In this document: positions 1 through 8,002 of the stretch, one piece after another
Numbering within the stretch: the stretch's first letter is position 1
Layout: each line of letters starts with the position of its first letter
From: Salinirussus salinus
GTDB taxonomy: Archaea > Halobacteriota > Halobacteria > Halobacteriales > Haloarculaceae
Direction of reading: 5' to 3'
NCBI RefSeq assembly: GCF_009831455.1
Contig: NZ_WOWO01000003.1
Location: 124,001-188,000 of the forward strand
DNA length: 64,000 bases
Position numbers and translations under genes: made by a program
The notes under the pieces: generated by a model
Told to the model about the DNA's origin: nothing
The model's database searches: none
What the model saw: the letters and a program-made list of their open reading frames with translations, nothing else

Positions 1-1137
1 GTAGGGTGAGTCGTCGGTGTAGGCAGAGGGACCGGGGCGGAACTCCGAGACCAGTTCCAGGCTCTCGCCCCTCGTCAGCGCTCCGTTGCTCTCGGGCCCG
101 CCCTGGAGGAGCGCCGCGTTGACGCCGACCTGGGCCAGCGTCGTGAGCAGTTGCGCACGGAACTGGGGACGGAGCGCCGCTGGCAGGATGTCGAAATGCG
201 TTTGGAAGTTCTTCGCCCACGTGACGCCCTTGAGGTGTGTCCAGGCCAGCGAGGAGGGGCTGACCACCTGCGAGGACGCTTCGGGGTCCCAGCGCAGGGT
301 CGCGGCGTTCGGGCGGCCGTCCTGGCCGCCGAAATCCGGCTGCTGTGTGAAGTGAGGGTCCCCCTCGGTGAACGCCGCCATGTTGAGCCAGGGGTTCCGG
401 ATCGGCGGTTTGTCCGCCTCCGAGTTCGCCAGCATGGCCGGCAGGCGTTGCTCGAAGGCCTGTTGCTGTTGCTCGTTGTGGGGAAAGCGCACGCCGTTGC
501 CGCTCATCGCGATGTTGGTACTCATGTTGTACAGCGAGTACCAGTAGGAGTCCCAGGTCGCGGCCTCCCAGCCGTACGCCCGGGTCTCGCCGCCAGCGTC
601 GGGCTGACCGGCGACCACCGCGCCCTTCATTCCCACCCCGCGGTGCGGCGAGCAGAAGTAGCGGGTCGTCCCCTCCGCTTCGAAGGTGTGTTCGAAGGTC
701 GTGTCGGCACCGCCGGCCGGGTCGCCGCTGCGGAAGGAGTCGTCGGCGGCGACGACGTTGTGCGAGCCGCCCTCGCCGGTCCACTCCCACCGGACGGTCG
801 TCCCGGGGTCGACCCACACCGCCGGCGGGCCGAAGCCGAAGGCGCCGCCGTTGGCCTCGACGCCCACCCGGACCGTCACCGTCGACTCGCCGCGGGCGTC
901 GACGGTCGTCCCGTCGTAGTTTTCGGTGTCGGCGAACCAGTCGCCGTAGTCGACCTCGGCGCCGCCCGTGGTGGCGGTCGGCGTGGCGGTGGCCGCCGGC
1001 GTGTCGGCGGGCGTGTCCGCCGGCGTGTCGGCAGCCGTCGGAGTGGCGTCGCCGCCGTCGGTCGGACCGGAGCAGCCCGCAAGCGCCGCGGCGGCAGCGA
1101 TACTTCCGAGGAGGAACTCGCGTCTGTGTCGGGGCAT
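1..1137 (-). CDS. Tat-exported halocyanin-domain lipoprotein (3' end beyond window)
   Basis: The visible part is 379 codons and runs off the left edge. The N-terminus has a twin-arginine signal (RREFLLGS) followed by a lipobox, LAGC with C22, so the protein is probably exported by Tat and lipid-anchored outside. A Thr/Pro/Ala-rich spacer (about residues 30-58) follows. Next is a plastocyanin-like domain (about 84-177) with type 1 copper ligands H126, C162, H165 and M170. The domain therefore probably carries electrons as halocyanins do. Residues from about 178 onward form a Trp/Tyr-rich region that I do not recognise. A TATAAT-like box at 1165-1170 suggests a leaderless transcript. The copper domain is clear; the role of the C-terminal part is unknown. 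Confidence 0.85.
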   Translation of the reverse strand, partial: MPRHRREFLLGSIAAAAALAGCSGPTDGGDATPTAADTPADTPADTPAATATPTATTGGAEVDYGDWFADTENYDGTTVDARGESTVTVRVGVEANGGAFGFGPPAVWVDPGTTVRWEWTGEGGSHNVVAADDSFRSGDPAGGADTTFEHTFEAEGTTRYFCSPHRGVGMKGAVVAGQPDAGGETRAYGWEAATWDSYWYSLYNMSTNIAMSGNGVRFPHNEQQQQAFEQRLPAMLANSEADKPPIRNPWLNMAAFTEGDPHFTQQPDFGGQDGRPNAATLRWDPEASSQVVSPSSLAWTHLKGVTWAKNFQTHFDILPAALRPQFRAQLLTTLAQVGVNAALLQGGPESNGALTRGESLELVSEFRPGPSAYTDDSPY

Positions 1138-1327
1138 GACGGGCGGGACTACCCCGACCGGGGGATTATACCCGCGCCGCTATCGCGGGACCGGCACACC
1201 GGGGAGTCGGTTTATTGGTCCCGTGGCGGTCGCGTATATAACCGTCACCCGTTCGTGCGAGTGTGCGGCAGGCGGGCGCGAGCGCGCGAACGAAGGCTCA
1301 TTACGGTGGCCCCGGTAAGCGGGGACG
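1138..1327. promoter_or_regulatory. Divergent promoter region
   Basis: This stretch separates the leftward halocyanin gene from the rightward gene at 1328. On the minus strand a TATAAT-like box at 1165-1170 lies about 28 bases before the halocyanin ATG at 1137. On the plus strand a TATATAA box at 1235-1241 would start transcription near 1265, leaving a leader of about 60 bases. This is read from sequence only. Confidence 0.5.
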
Positions 1328-1561
1328 ATGAGCGAGCCACTCGTCATCGACGCGGGCGAGCTGGGAGCCGAGGAACTGCTGGAGACCCTGGAGGCGGGTC
1401 GGCGCGTCGTCGTGAACACGGAGTTTCTCGGCTCGGAGCACACCGTCACGCTGCGCCTGGACGGCGGAACCTACTACTGTGACACCCCCACGCGGCTCCA
1501 CACCCACGACTCCGCCGAGGAGATGCGCGAGTGCATCGTGAACCAGGGCTACGCCGAGTAG
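1328..1561 (+). CDS. Small acidic protein of unknown function
   Basis: The product is a 77-residue acidic protein. It has a Leu/Glu-rich first half and a central beta-rich part containing VVVNTEFLGSEHTVTLRLDG, then a Tyr-Tyr-Cys motif and two His residues (RLHTHDSAEEM). Codon use matches the surrounding genes, which supports a real gene. It resembles short conserved haloarchaeal hypotheticals, but I cannot assign a role. A GGCCCCGGTAAGCGGGG leader precedes the ATG with no clear Shine-Dalgarno site. Confidence 0.7.
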   Translation: MSEPLVIDAGELGAEELLETLEAGRRVVVNTEFLGSEHTVTLRLDGGTYYCDTPTRLHTHDSAEEMRECIVNQGYAE

Positions 1562-1623
1562 CGGGAGCGGGGTGAACCGCGGGTAACACGGCGATTTATT
1601 CCGGTGGCAGCCGAACGGGGAGT

Positions 1624-2019
1624 ATGGAGAGCGACCCGTCGCCCGAGCGGTTCCGCGAACTCATGCTGGACGACGAGCCGGGCTTTGCGGACGTGCTGGC
1701 CTGCGTGTTCGACGTCCAGGACCACGAGGTGCGGACCTACCTGGTCCTGCTCGAGACGCCGGGGAGCACCGTCGCCGAGCTGGCCGACCGGCTGGACCGG
1801 GACCGGTCGAACGTCAACCGGTCGCTGTCGACGCTCCGGGAGAAGGAGCTCGCGCGGCGCGAGCGCCGGCTGCTCGACGACGGCGGGCACGTCTACCAGT
1901 ACACCGCCACGCCGCTCCCCGAGGCCCGCGAGCTGATGCACGAGACGCTCGACCAGTGGACCGCCTACGTCCACGAGCGGATCGACGAGTTCGGCCCCGA
2001 GTCGGTTCCCGAGGTGTGA
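1624..2019 (+). CDS. TrmB/MarR-like winged-helix transcriptional regulator
   Basis: The 131-residue protein has a winged helix at about residues 28-90. The recognition segment is TVAELADRLDRDRSNVNRSL, typical of the haloarchaeal TrmB-like/HTH-5 regulators. A short wing (about 72-85) and a C-terminal helix for dimerisation follow. A TTTATT box at 1595-1600 lies 24 bases upstream of the ATG, fitting a leaderless transcript. No sugar-binding domain is attached, so the ligand is unknown. The next gene, thrC, is 77 bases downstream and may or may not be a target. Confidence 0.8.
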   Translation: MESDPSPERFRELMLDDEPGFADVLACVFDVQDHEVRTYLVLLETPGSTVAELADRLDRDRSNVNRSLSTLREKELARRERRLLDDGGHVYQYTATPLPEARELMHETLDQWTAYVHERIDEFGPESVPEV

Positions 2020-2096
2020 GCCCATCCGCGCCAGCGCGGCCGACCACCACACTCCAACCGTCCCACTTTTGCCCGCCCGGACCGTCCGCCCCGGTA

Positions 2097-3356
2097 ATGG
2101 CCGACCTCCAGCTCACCGGCGCGGAGCCCGCCGTCGCCACCGACGGCGTCTGGCTGGCCTGCATCGAGTGTGGCGAGACGTTCCCGCCCTTCGCGGACGT
2201 CCGGTACACCTGTGACGACTGCGACGGGCTGCTGGAGGTCCGCTACGCCGACCTGCCGACCTGGGGCGATTTCCGGGAGGACCGCCGGGGCGTCTGGCGG
2301 TACGCCGCCGCACTCCCCTTCGAGGAGGGGGTCTCGCTGCCGGAGGGCGACACCCAGTTGCACGACGTGCCCGGCCTGGAGGCCGAGACCGGCCTCGAAC
2401 GGCTCCGGGTGAAACACGAGGGGATGAACCCCACCGGGTCGTTCAAGGACCGCGGGATGACCGTCGGCGTCCGCGTCGCGAAGGAAGTGGGCGTCGACCG
2501 GCTGGCCTGCGCGTCGACGGGCAACACCTCCGCGGCGCTCGCAGCGTACGGCGCCCGCGGAAACATGGAGACGCTCGTCCTGTTGCCCGCGGGGAAGGTC
2601 GCCGCCGGCAAGGTCGCCCAGGCCAGCCTCCACGGCGCCCGCATCTTGGAGGTCGACGGCAATTTCGATACCTGTCTGGACATCGTCCAGGACCTCGCCG
2701 CGCGCGGGGAGGCCTACCTGCTGAACTCGCTGAACCCGTTCCGCCTGGAGGGCCAGAAGACCATCGGCCTCGAAATTTTAGAGCAGTTCCGCGACGAGGA
2801 GGGTGCCTACCCCGACCGGGTCGTCCTCCCGGTGGGCAACGCCGGTAACACCGCGGCGCTGTACAAGTGTTTCCGCGAACTCGTCCGCAGCGGCGCGCTC
2901 CCCGAGGAGGAGGTCCCGGCGCTGACCGGCGTCCAGGCCGAGGGGTCGGCCCCGATGGTCGAGGCCATCGAGCACGGCTGGGACCACACCGAACGGTGGG
3001 AGAACGTGGAGACGAAGGCGACGGCGATCCGGATCGGCAACCCCGTCAACGCCCCGAAGGCGCTGCCGGGGATCCGGGCGACCGGCGGGACCGCCGTGGC
3101 CGTCTCCGACGACGCCATCCAGACCGCCCAGCGCGACCTCGCGGAGGAGGGCGTCGGCGTGGAGCCGGCCTCCGCCGCCTCGATTGCCGGCCTGCGGACG
3201 CTCCGCCAGCGGGGCGTCGTGACTGCCGACGAGCGGGTGGTCTGTCTCACGACCGGCCACCTGCTGAAAGACCCCGACGCGGCCGTCGAGGCCGGTAGCG
3301 AGCCCGAGCCCGTCCCCGGCGACACCGAGGGCGTACTCGCCCACCTGCAGGGCTGA
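2097..3356 (+). CDS. thrC: Threonine synthase
   Basis: The enzyme converts O-phosphohomoserine to threonine in the aspartate-family pathway, using PLP. The product is 419 residues. The N-terminus has a four-Cys zinc-ribbon-like segment (CIEC and CDDC, about residues 22-44), common in archaeal forms. The fold-type II PLP motif NPTGSFKDRG follows, with Schiff-base lysine K117. STGNTSAALAAYG binds substrate, and a Gly-rich phosphate loop (PVGNAGN) lies near residue 243. I chose the ATG at 2097 because it begins the conserved protein; the open frame upstream encodes Arg/Pro-rich non-haloarchaeal sequence. Confidence 0.95.
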   Translation: MADLQLTGAEPAVATDGVWLACIECGETFPPFADVRYTCDDCDGLLEVRYADLPTWGDFREDRRGVWRYAAALPFEEGVSLPEGDTQLHDVPGLEAETGLERLRVKHEGMNPTGSFKDRGMTVGVRVAKEVGVDRLACASTGNTSAALAAYGARGNMETLVLLPAGKVAAGKVAQASLHGARILEVDGNFDTCLDIVQDLAARGEAYLLNSLNPFRLEGQKTIGLEILEQFRDEEGAYPDRVVLPVGNAGNTAALYKCFRELVRSGALPEEEVPALTGVQAEGSAPMVEAIEHGWDHTERWENVETKATAIRIGNPVNAPKALPGIRATGGTAVAVSDDAIQTAQRDLAEEGVGVEPASAASIAGLRTLRQRGVVTADERVVCLTTGHLLKDPDAAVEAGSEPEPVPGDTEGVLAHLQG

Positions 3357-3445
3357 ACGGGGTCGCCGCGGCCCGGGCGCCGGGCGACAGACGCCCGTCT
3401 GACGGGTGGTTATGTGTATCCACCGACAACTATCCATCCCGTCTG

Positions 3446-3805
3446 ATGTCCGACAACGCCAGCCAGACACGCGAGTCGATCGACCGCCAGCCGGACGGCG
3501 GGCACGGGTGTCCACCGGGCGTGGCCGTGGTCCGGGAGCGCGGGGACTGCGGGCCACGCCGGGGGGAGAGCGCGGGGTGTGCGTCGACGGCCGCGACCGC
3601 ACTGCGGGTCCCGCCGGCCTCGCGAACCGGCGGCGAACTCGCCGCGTACTACCGGCTCCGGTGTATCGCCCTCGAGGCGGCCGTCGACCGGCTCGGCGAC
3701 GAGCTCGAACGCGAGCGGCAACGTCTCGACGAAGTGGTCGCGCGGTACGAGAGCATCCTCCAGGAGCGCGGCGCGGAGAGCGCGGTCACGGACGGCCGGC
3801 GGTAG
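3446..3805 (+). CDS. Hypothetical protein with C-terminal coiled coil
   Basis: This is a 119-residue protein that I do not recognise. Residues 1-60 are low-complexity and Gly/Arg/Cys-containing. Residues about 63-112 form a long amphipathic helix (ALEAAVDRLGDELERERQRL) typical of a coiled coil. A small acidic gene faces it from the other strand, 36 bases downstream. The N-terminal half is less acidic than usual, so the start may be internal. Confidence 0.55.
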   Translation: MSDNASQTRESIDRQPDGGHGCPPGVAVVRERGDCGPRRGESAGCASTAATALRVPPASRTGGELAAYYRLRCIALEAAVDRLGDELERERQRLDEVVARYESILQERGAESAVTDGRR

Positions 3806-3841
3806 CTCGGGCTCCGGCGCGTGGCCGGGCGGCCGGCCGGG

Positions 3842-4042
3842 CTACCGGGTTCCGTCGGTCCCTTCCCCGGCCGTCTCTTCCCCGACCGTCCCCCCGGTCC
3901 CGCGGCTGCCTTCGGCGTCCTCCGCGGCGTCGTCCTCGTCGTCGGGGGCGGGCTCGCCAGTCATTCCCCCGCGTGCGGGGTGGTCCGGGACCGGCATGAA
4001 CACCTTCGCGACGTAGTCGAGGATCCGGTCGCGCAGTCCCAT
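3842..4042 (-). CDS. Short acidic hypothetical protein
   Basis: The product is 66 residues. The ordered N-terminus (MGLRDRILDYVAKVFMPVPD) looks like an amphipathic helix. It is followed by a disordered Asp/Glu/Gly/Thr tail. The tail composition is typical of haloarchaeal linkers. Function is unknown. The arrangement with the next gene is divergent, and the two starts are about 107 bases apart. Confidence 0.55.
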   Translation of the reverse strand: MGLRDRILDYVAKVFMPVPDHPARGGMTGEPAPDDEDDAAEDAEGSRGTGGTVGEETAGEGTDGTR

Positions 4043-4149
4043 AGCGGGCCTATGCGGTCCGGACGAATATGTCCCCGGGTCGGTCGGCCACGTTCCCGAC
4101 CGGCAGGAACGGCCGGGGGCATTTTATCCACCGGGGTCCTACCGCAGGT

Positions 4150-4941
4150 ATGCTCCTGTCGACTGCCGCCGGAACCGTCGAGGTCGCGACCCTGCTCGCC
4201 TCGGGCGTCGTGACGGTCGGGTCGGCGGTGTTGCTCGCGTACCTGTACGTCTACGCCCGGGACGTGGTGGTCGAGATCGACCTGCGTGACATGTGGCCGC
4301 TGGCGATGGGGATCGGCGCCGGCGTCGTCTACGGCGTGGCCAACATCGCCGACACGCTCGTCTCGGCCGCGTGGCTCGGCCCCTTCGCCGAGGGCGCGAC
4401 GCTGTTTTTCATCCTCGGCGTCGCGCTCGGTATCAGGGGGCTGGCGCTGTCCCGCCGGGACCGGTCGACGACCGCCCTCCCCCAGTGGCTCGACTACGCG
4501 GTCCTCGCGGTCTTCGTCGGCTCGTGGTGGCTCGGCTTCCTGCTCAGCGGCGAGACCAGGCTGGTGGTCGTCGCCGGCTGGGTCGGGGCCTCGCTGTGGG
4601 CGCTGTACTACAGCCTGCTCGCGGTCCGGACCCACGAGGGGACCAGCATCGCCGCGCTCGTTCGAAACCTCCTGCCGGCCGTGATCGCCACCGCCGGCGT
4701 GGTCTTCGCCGACATCGTCGGCCGGTATCTCGGCTACGCGGGGGTCGTCGACGCCGTCTGGCTGGTGGGGACTGTCATCGTCGGGACCTTCCTGTTCACG
4801 ACGGCGGTGGCCATCCGCCAGCAGGGCGGCGAGGTCGAGCGGATGTACGACTGGACGACCTGGCGGGGCAGCGGCGAGCGGAGCGCCGAGGTCGCGCGCG
4901 GCAGCGAGACGGAGGCAGGCGTCGAGGACCGCAGCGACTGA
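4150..4941 (+). CDS. Multi-pass membrane protein of unknown function
   Basis: The 263-residue protein has about seven hydrophobic helices between residues 8 and 222, then an acidic cytoplasmic tail. The first helix begins almost at once (TVEVATLLASGVVTVGSAVL), so no cleaved signal is evident. The layout recalls haloarchaeal seven-helix sensor-like membrane proteins, but no retinal-type Lys motif or kinase domain is visible. A TTTTAT box at 4122-4127 is 23 bases before the ATG, indicating a leaderless mRNA starting at 4150. An upstream in-frame start at 4069 is unlikely because it would include the promoter. Confidence 0.7.
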   Translation: MLLSTAAGTVEVATLLASGVVTVGSAVLLAYLYVYARDVVVEIDLRDMWPLAMGIGAGVVYGVANIADTLVSAAWLGPFAEGATLFFILGVALGIRGLALSRRDRSTTALPQWLDYAVLAVFVGSWWLGFLLSGETRLVVVAGWVGASLWALYYSLLAVRTHEGTSIAALVRNLLPAVIATAGVVFADIVGRYLGYAGVVDAVWLVGTVIVGTFLFTTAVAIRQQGGEVERMYDWTTWRGSGERSAEVARGSETEAGVEDRSD

Positions 4942-5020
4942 GCAGGCGAGTTCCGCCGGTCCGAGCGTTCCGGCCTGGACGTTCCGGCCCGCTGCCGGCG
5001 TCACAACCCCCGGCGTCGGC

Positions 5021-6610
5021 TCACTCCCCGTTGTCCAGCGAGATGTAGGTGGTCTTCATCACCCGCTCGTCGGCCTCGAGCTGTGCGAGCACCTCGTCGG
5101 GGACCGGCTGGTCGAGGTTGTAGACCGACAGCGCCTCGCCGCCGATGGTCTCGCGGCCGTTGAACATCCCGGCGATGTTGAGGTCGTGCTCGCCGAGCAC
5201 GGTGCCGATGAAGCCGATGACGCCCGGGCTGTCCTCGTTACGGACCGCGAGCATGTGGCCGTGGGGGATGGCGTCGATCCGGTAGTCGTCGATCCGGACG
5301 ATCCGCGAGTCGCCGCCGGCGAACTGGGTGCCACAGACGCTGACCTCGCGGTCCCCGTCCCCGACCGTCACCGTGACCAGCGACTGGAAGTCCTCGGACT
5401 GGCGGGTCTTTGACTCGGTGACGTCGATCCCCCGCTTCTCGGCGATGCCGGGAGCGTTGACGGCGTTGGCCTGCCACTCGAGGGGCTGGAAGACGCCTTT
5501 CAGCGCCGACGCCGTGACCAGGTCGACGTCCTCCTCGGCGATCTCGCCGGCGTAGGTGACCTCCACCCGCTCGACGCGGTCGTCGAACATCTGGACGGCG
5601 ACCTTCGCCGCCGTCTCGGCGAGTTCGATGTAGGGCTCGATCGCGGGGAAGGCGCTCTCGTCGACCGAGGGGGCGTTCAGGGCGTTCACGACCGGCTCGT
5701 CCTCGAAGGCGGCGAGCACCTGCTCGGCCGTCGAGACGGCGACGTTCTCCTGGGCGGCCTCCGTCGACGCACCGAGGTGGGGTGTGACGATGACGTCGTC
5801 GACGTGAAGCAGGGGGTTATCGGGTGAGACGGGTTCCTCGGCGAAGACGTCGACGGCTGCGCCCCTGAGCACTCCGTCCTCGACGGCCGCGGCCAGCGCC
5901 GCCTCGTCGACGATCCCCCCGCGGGCGCAGTTGACCACGTAGCCGCCCTCGAGCTTTGCGAGCTCCGCCTCGCCGATCATGTTCTCGGTCTCGCTCGTCA
6001 GCGGCGTGTGGATGGTCAGAAAGTCCGACCGCTCGAGACAGGCGTCGAGGTCGTCGACCAGCTCCGCGCCGAACTGCTCGGCGCGCTCCTCGCTGATGTA
6101 GGGGTCGAAGATCACCAGGTCCGTCCCCAGCGAGGCCAGCCGCTTGCCGACCTCCTGGCCGACGCGACCGAAGCCGACGATCCCCAGCGTCTTGTTGTTG
6201 ACCTCCGTCCCCAGGAAGTCGCCTTTGGCCCACTCGCCGCCGGTCAGCCGGTTGTGGGCCTGGGGGATCGACCGGGCGGTCGCGAATGCCATCGCGACGG
6301 TGTGTTCCGCGGCCGCTCGGACGTTGCCCTCCGGGGCGTTGGCGACGATGACGCCGTGCTCGGTGGCGGCGTCGATGTCGATGTTGTCGACGCCGATGCC
6401 GGCCCGGCCGACGATCACCAGGTCGGGAGCCGCCTCGAACAGCGCGGCGTCGACAGTCGTCCCCGAGCGGACGATCAGGGCGTTGGCGTCCGCGACCGCC
6501 GCGTGCAGCGCCTCACCCTCGACGTCGTAGGCCGTCTCTACCTCGTGACCGGCCGCCCGGAGCCGGTCGATCCCCGCGTCCGCGATGGGGTCGGTGACGA
6601 GTACCTTCAT
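5021..6610 (-). CDS. serA: D-3-phosphoglycerate dehydrogenase
   Basis: The enzyme catalyses the first step of serine synthesis, oxidising 3-phosphoglycerate to 3-phosphohydroxypyruvate with NAD+. The 529-residue length fits the long form. The NAD-binding loop is GFGRVG at 146-151. The catalytic residues R230, E259 and H278 appear in CARGG, FAEEP and TPHLG. An allosteric-substrate-binding-like segment (about 320-450) and a C-terminal ACT domain (about 452-529, containing DSPGVIGFIG) follow; ACT domains usually sense serine. serB, the last step of the same pathway, lies about 19 kb away rather than in an operon. Confidence 0.95.
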   Translation of the reverse strand: MKVLVTDPIADAGIDRLRAAGHEVETAYDVEGEALHAAVADANALIVRSGTTVDAALFEAAPDLVIVGRAGIGVDNIDIDAATEHGVIVANAPEGNVRAAAEHTVAMAFATARSIPQAHNRLTGGEWAKGDFLGTEVNNKTLGIVGFGRVGQEVGKRLASLGTDLVIFDPYISEERAEQFGAELVDDLDACLERSDFLTIHTPLTSETENMIGEAELAKLEGGYVVNCARGGIVDEAALAAAVEDGVLRGAAVDVFAEEPVSPDNPLLHVDDVIVTPHLGASTEAAQENVAVSTAEQVLAAFEDEPVVNALNAPSVDESAFPAIEPYIELAETAAKVAVQMFDDRVERVEVTYAGEIAEEDVDLVTASALKGVFQPLEWQANAVNAPGIAEKRGIDVTESKTRQSEDFQSLVTVTVGDGDREVSVCGTQFAGGDSRIVRIDDYRIDAIPHGHMLAVRNEDSPGVIGFIGTVLGEHDLNIAGMFNGRETIGGEALSVYNLDQPVPDEVLAQLEADERVMKTTYISLDNGE

Positions 6611-6709
6611 ACCGGGGGGAGTCAGCGGCCGGTGAAAACGGTTGTCTTTCGGAGGGCGCCGCTGTGCGGGACGGCACTCCGGACAGGACGAGGAGAAGAC
6701 GGGACGCGG

Positions 6710-6877
6710 CTACCGCCAGGCCGGCAGCGAGGCGGCGTCGGAAAGCGGCAGTGTCAGATAGGCGTCGTCTTTGCTGACATCAGCGATCACGAACGTCTGG
6801 ACGGGGCCGTCCTCGACGGCAGCCATAACTTCCGCGTCGGTCGTCGCCTCCGACGCCGGGATGGTGTCCGGCTCCAT
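6710..6877 (-). CDS. Small hypothetical protein (about 55 residues)
   Basis: The product starts MEPDTIPASEATTDAEVMAA and ends DAASLPAWR. It resembles short conserved haloarchaeal proteins with a central beta hairpin (QTFVIADVSKDDAYLTLPL). I chose the start at 6877 because a TTTATG box at 6902-6907 sits about 26 bases upstream, which fits a leaderless transcript. Longer starts at 6889 and 6904 are possible but would overlap the promoter. Role unknown. Confidence 0.6.
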   Translation of the reverse strand: MEPDTIPASEATTDAEVMAAVEDGPVQTFVIADVSKDDAYLTLPLSDAASLPAWR

Positions 6878-7156
6878 GTGTGTCAACATGTAACACCCAT
6901 ACATAAACCCTCCGGAACGCGGCGGGGCTCGACCGCCCGAGGGCGTGCCCGCACGCGCGTGACTGCGCCGGCCCACTGCGACACGCCGCCCCGTCAGTCC
7001 GGTCCCGGCCCGGTCGGTCCGCCGGAGTCCGTCGTCACCCCCACTGGTCTGTGAGTGTCGGACCCGAAGGTGGGCGCCAGCGGCGGCTGTGGCGACTCGC
7101 AGTCGGCTCGCCGAAGTGTAAGGACTTAGTGGGTGCGGCGTGGAGTAGTGGCCAAT

Positions 7157-8002
7157 ATGAACGTCGCAGACGTCATGACGACCCGGGAGGACACCGTGAC
7201 GGTGGAGGTTCCGGGTACCCGCGACGACGTGCTCGAGTACCTCCAGGATGGCTCCTTCTCCTCGGTCCCCGTCGTCAAGGACGGCGCGGACGGCGAAGAG
7301 TATCGGGGGCTGGTCACCCGGGACGCCCTCATCGACCGGCCCGACGAGGACCAGCTCGCCCTGCTCGCCGAGGAGGTCACGACCACGACCGCCGACACCG
7401 CCATCGAGGAGGTCGCCCGGCAGATGGTCGAGACCGGCGACCGCCGGGTCCCCGTCGTCGACGGCGGGCTCGAGGGGATCGTCACCGTCACCGACGTCGT
7501 CCGGGCGATCGCCAACGACGACCTGCCCGGCGACACGACCGTCGACGCCGTCGCCGGCCGGGAGGTCAACTGCGTCTACGCCGGCACGCCGCTGCCCGTC
7601 GCCGAGCGCGAACTCTCCTTCGCGCGGGTCCCCTACGCCGTCGTGCTCGACGGGGACGGGGAACTGACTGGAATGCTGACCGAGGTGGACGTGCTCGAGG
7701 TCGCCCGGGTCGTCGAGGGCGAGGCCGACACCGGCGAGTCGATCGCGAACCAGGACGACGACTGGGCCTGGGAGGGGATCAAGGCCGTCGGCAACCGCTA
7801 CATGCCCACCCGGAACGTGGAGCTCCCGGCCGAGTCCGTCGAGGAGTTCATGACCCCCGACCTGGTGACTGTCGGGAAACGGCGGACGGTCCGGGACGCC
7901 GCCCAGCTCATGCTCGAACACGACATCGAGCAGATCCCCGTCGTCACCGGCGACGAGCTCTACGGCGTCGTCCGGGACATCGACCTCCTGGAGGCGCTAT
8001 GA
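7157..8002 (+). CDS. Four-CBS-domain protein
   Basis: The 281-residue protein consists of four consecutive CBS motifs, that is, two Bateman modules: about residues 3-60, 74-130, 140-190 and 232-281. CBS pairs normally bind adenosine nucleotides or S-adenosylmethionine and regulate a partner. The stop overlaps the glyS start (ATGA), so the two are almost certainly co-transcribed and translationally coupled. That suggests, but does not prove, a link between nucleotide sensing and glycyl-tRNA charging. A TTAGTG box about 30 bases upstream supports the MNVADVMTT start. Confidence 0.85.
   Translation: MNVADVMTTREDTVTVEVPGTRDDVLEYLQDGSFSSVPVVKDGADGEEYRGLVTRDALIDRPDEDQLALLAEEVTTTTADTAIEEVARQMVETGDRRVPVVDGGLEGIVTVTDVVRAIANDDLPGDTTVDAVAGREVNCVYAGTPLPVAERELSFARVPYAVVLDGDGELTGMLTEVDVLEVARVVEGEADTGESIANQDDDWAWEGIKAVGNRYMPTRNVELPAESVEEFMTPDLVTVGKRRTVRDAAQLMLEHDIEQIPVVTGDELYGVVRDIDLLEAL

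Noticed and set aside
151-1482. Long rightward open frame opposite the halocyanin gene
   Set aside because: Arg/Gly/Val-rich product from the antisense of a clear copper protein; typical G+C-driven shadow.
6710-7921. Long leftward frame opposite the CBS gene
   Set aside because: Only its last 55 codons look like a real small protein; the rest is antisense to the four-CBS protein.
7051-7998. Apparent N-terminal extension of glyS
   Set aside because: Translation is Arg/Gly-rich and overlaps the CBS gene in another frame; the family start is at 7999.
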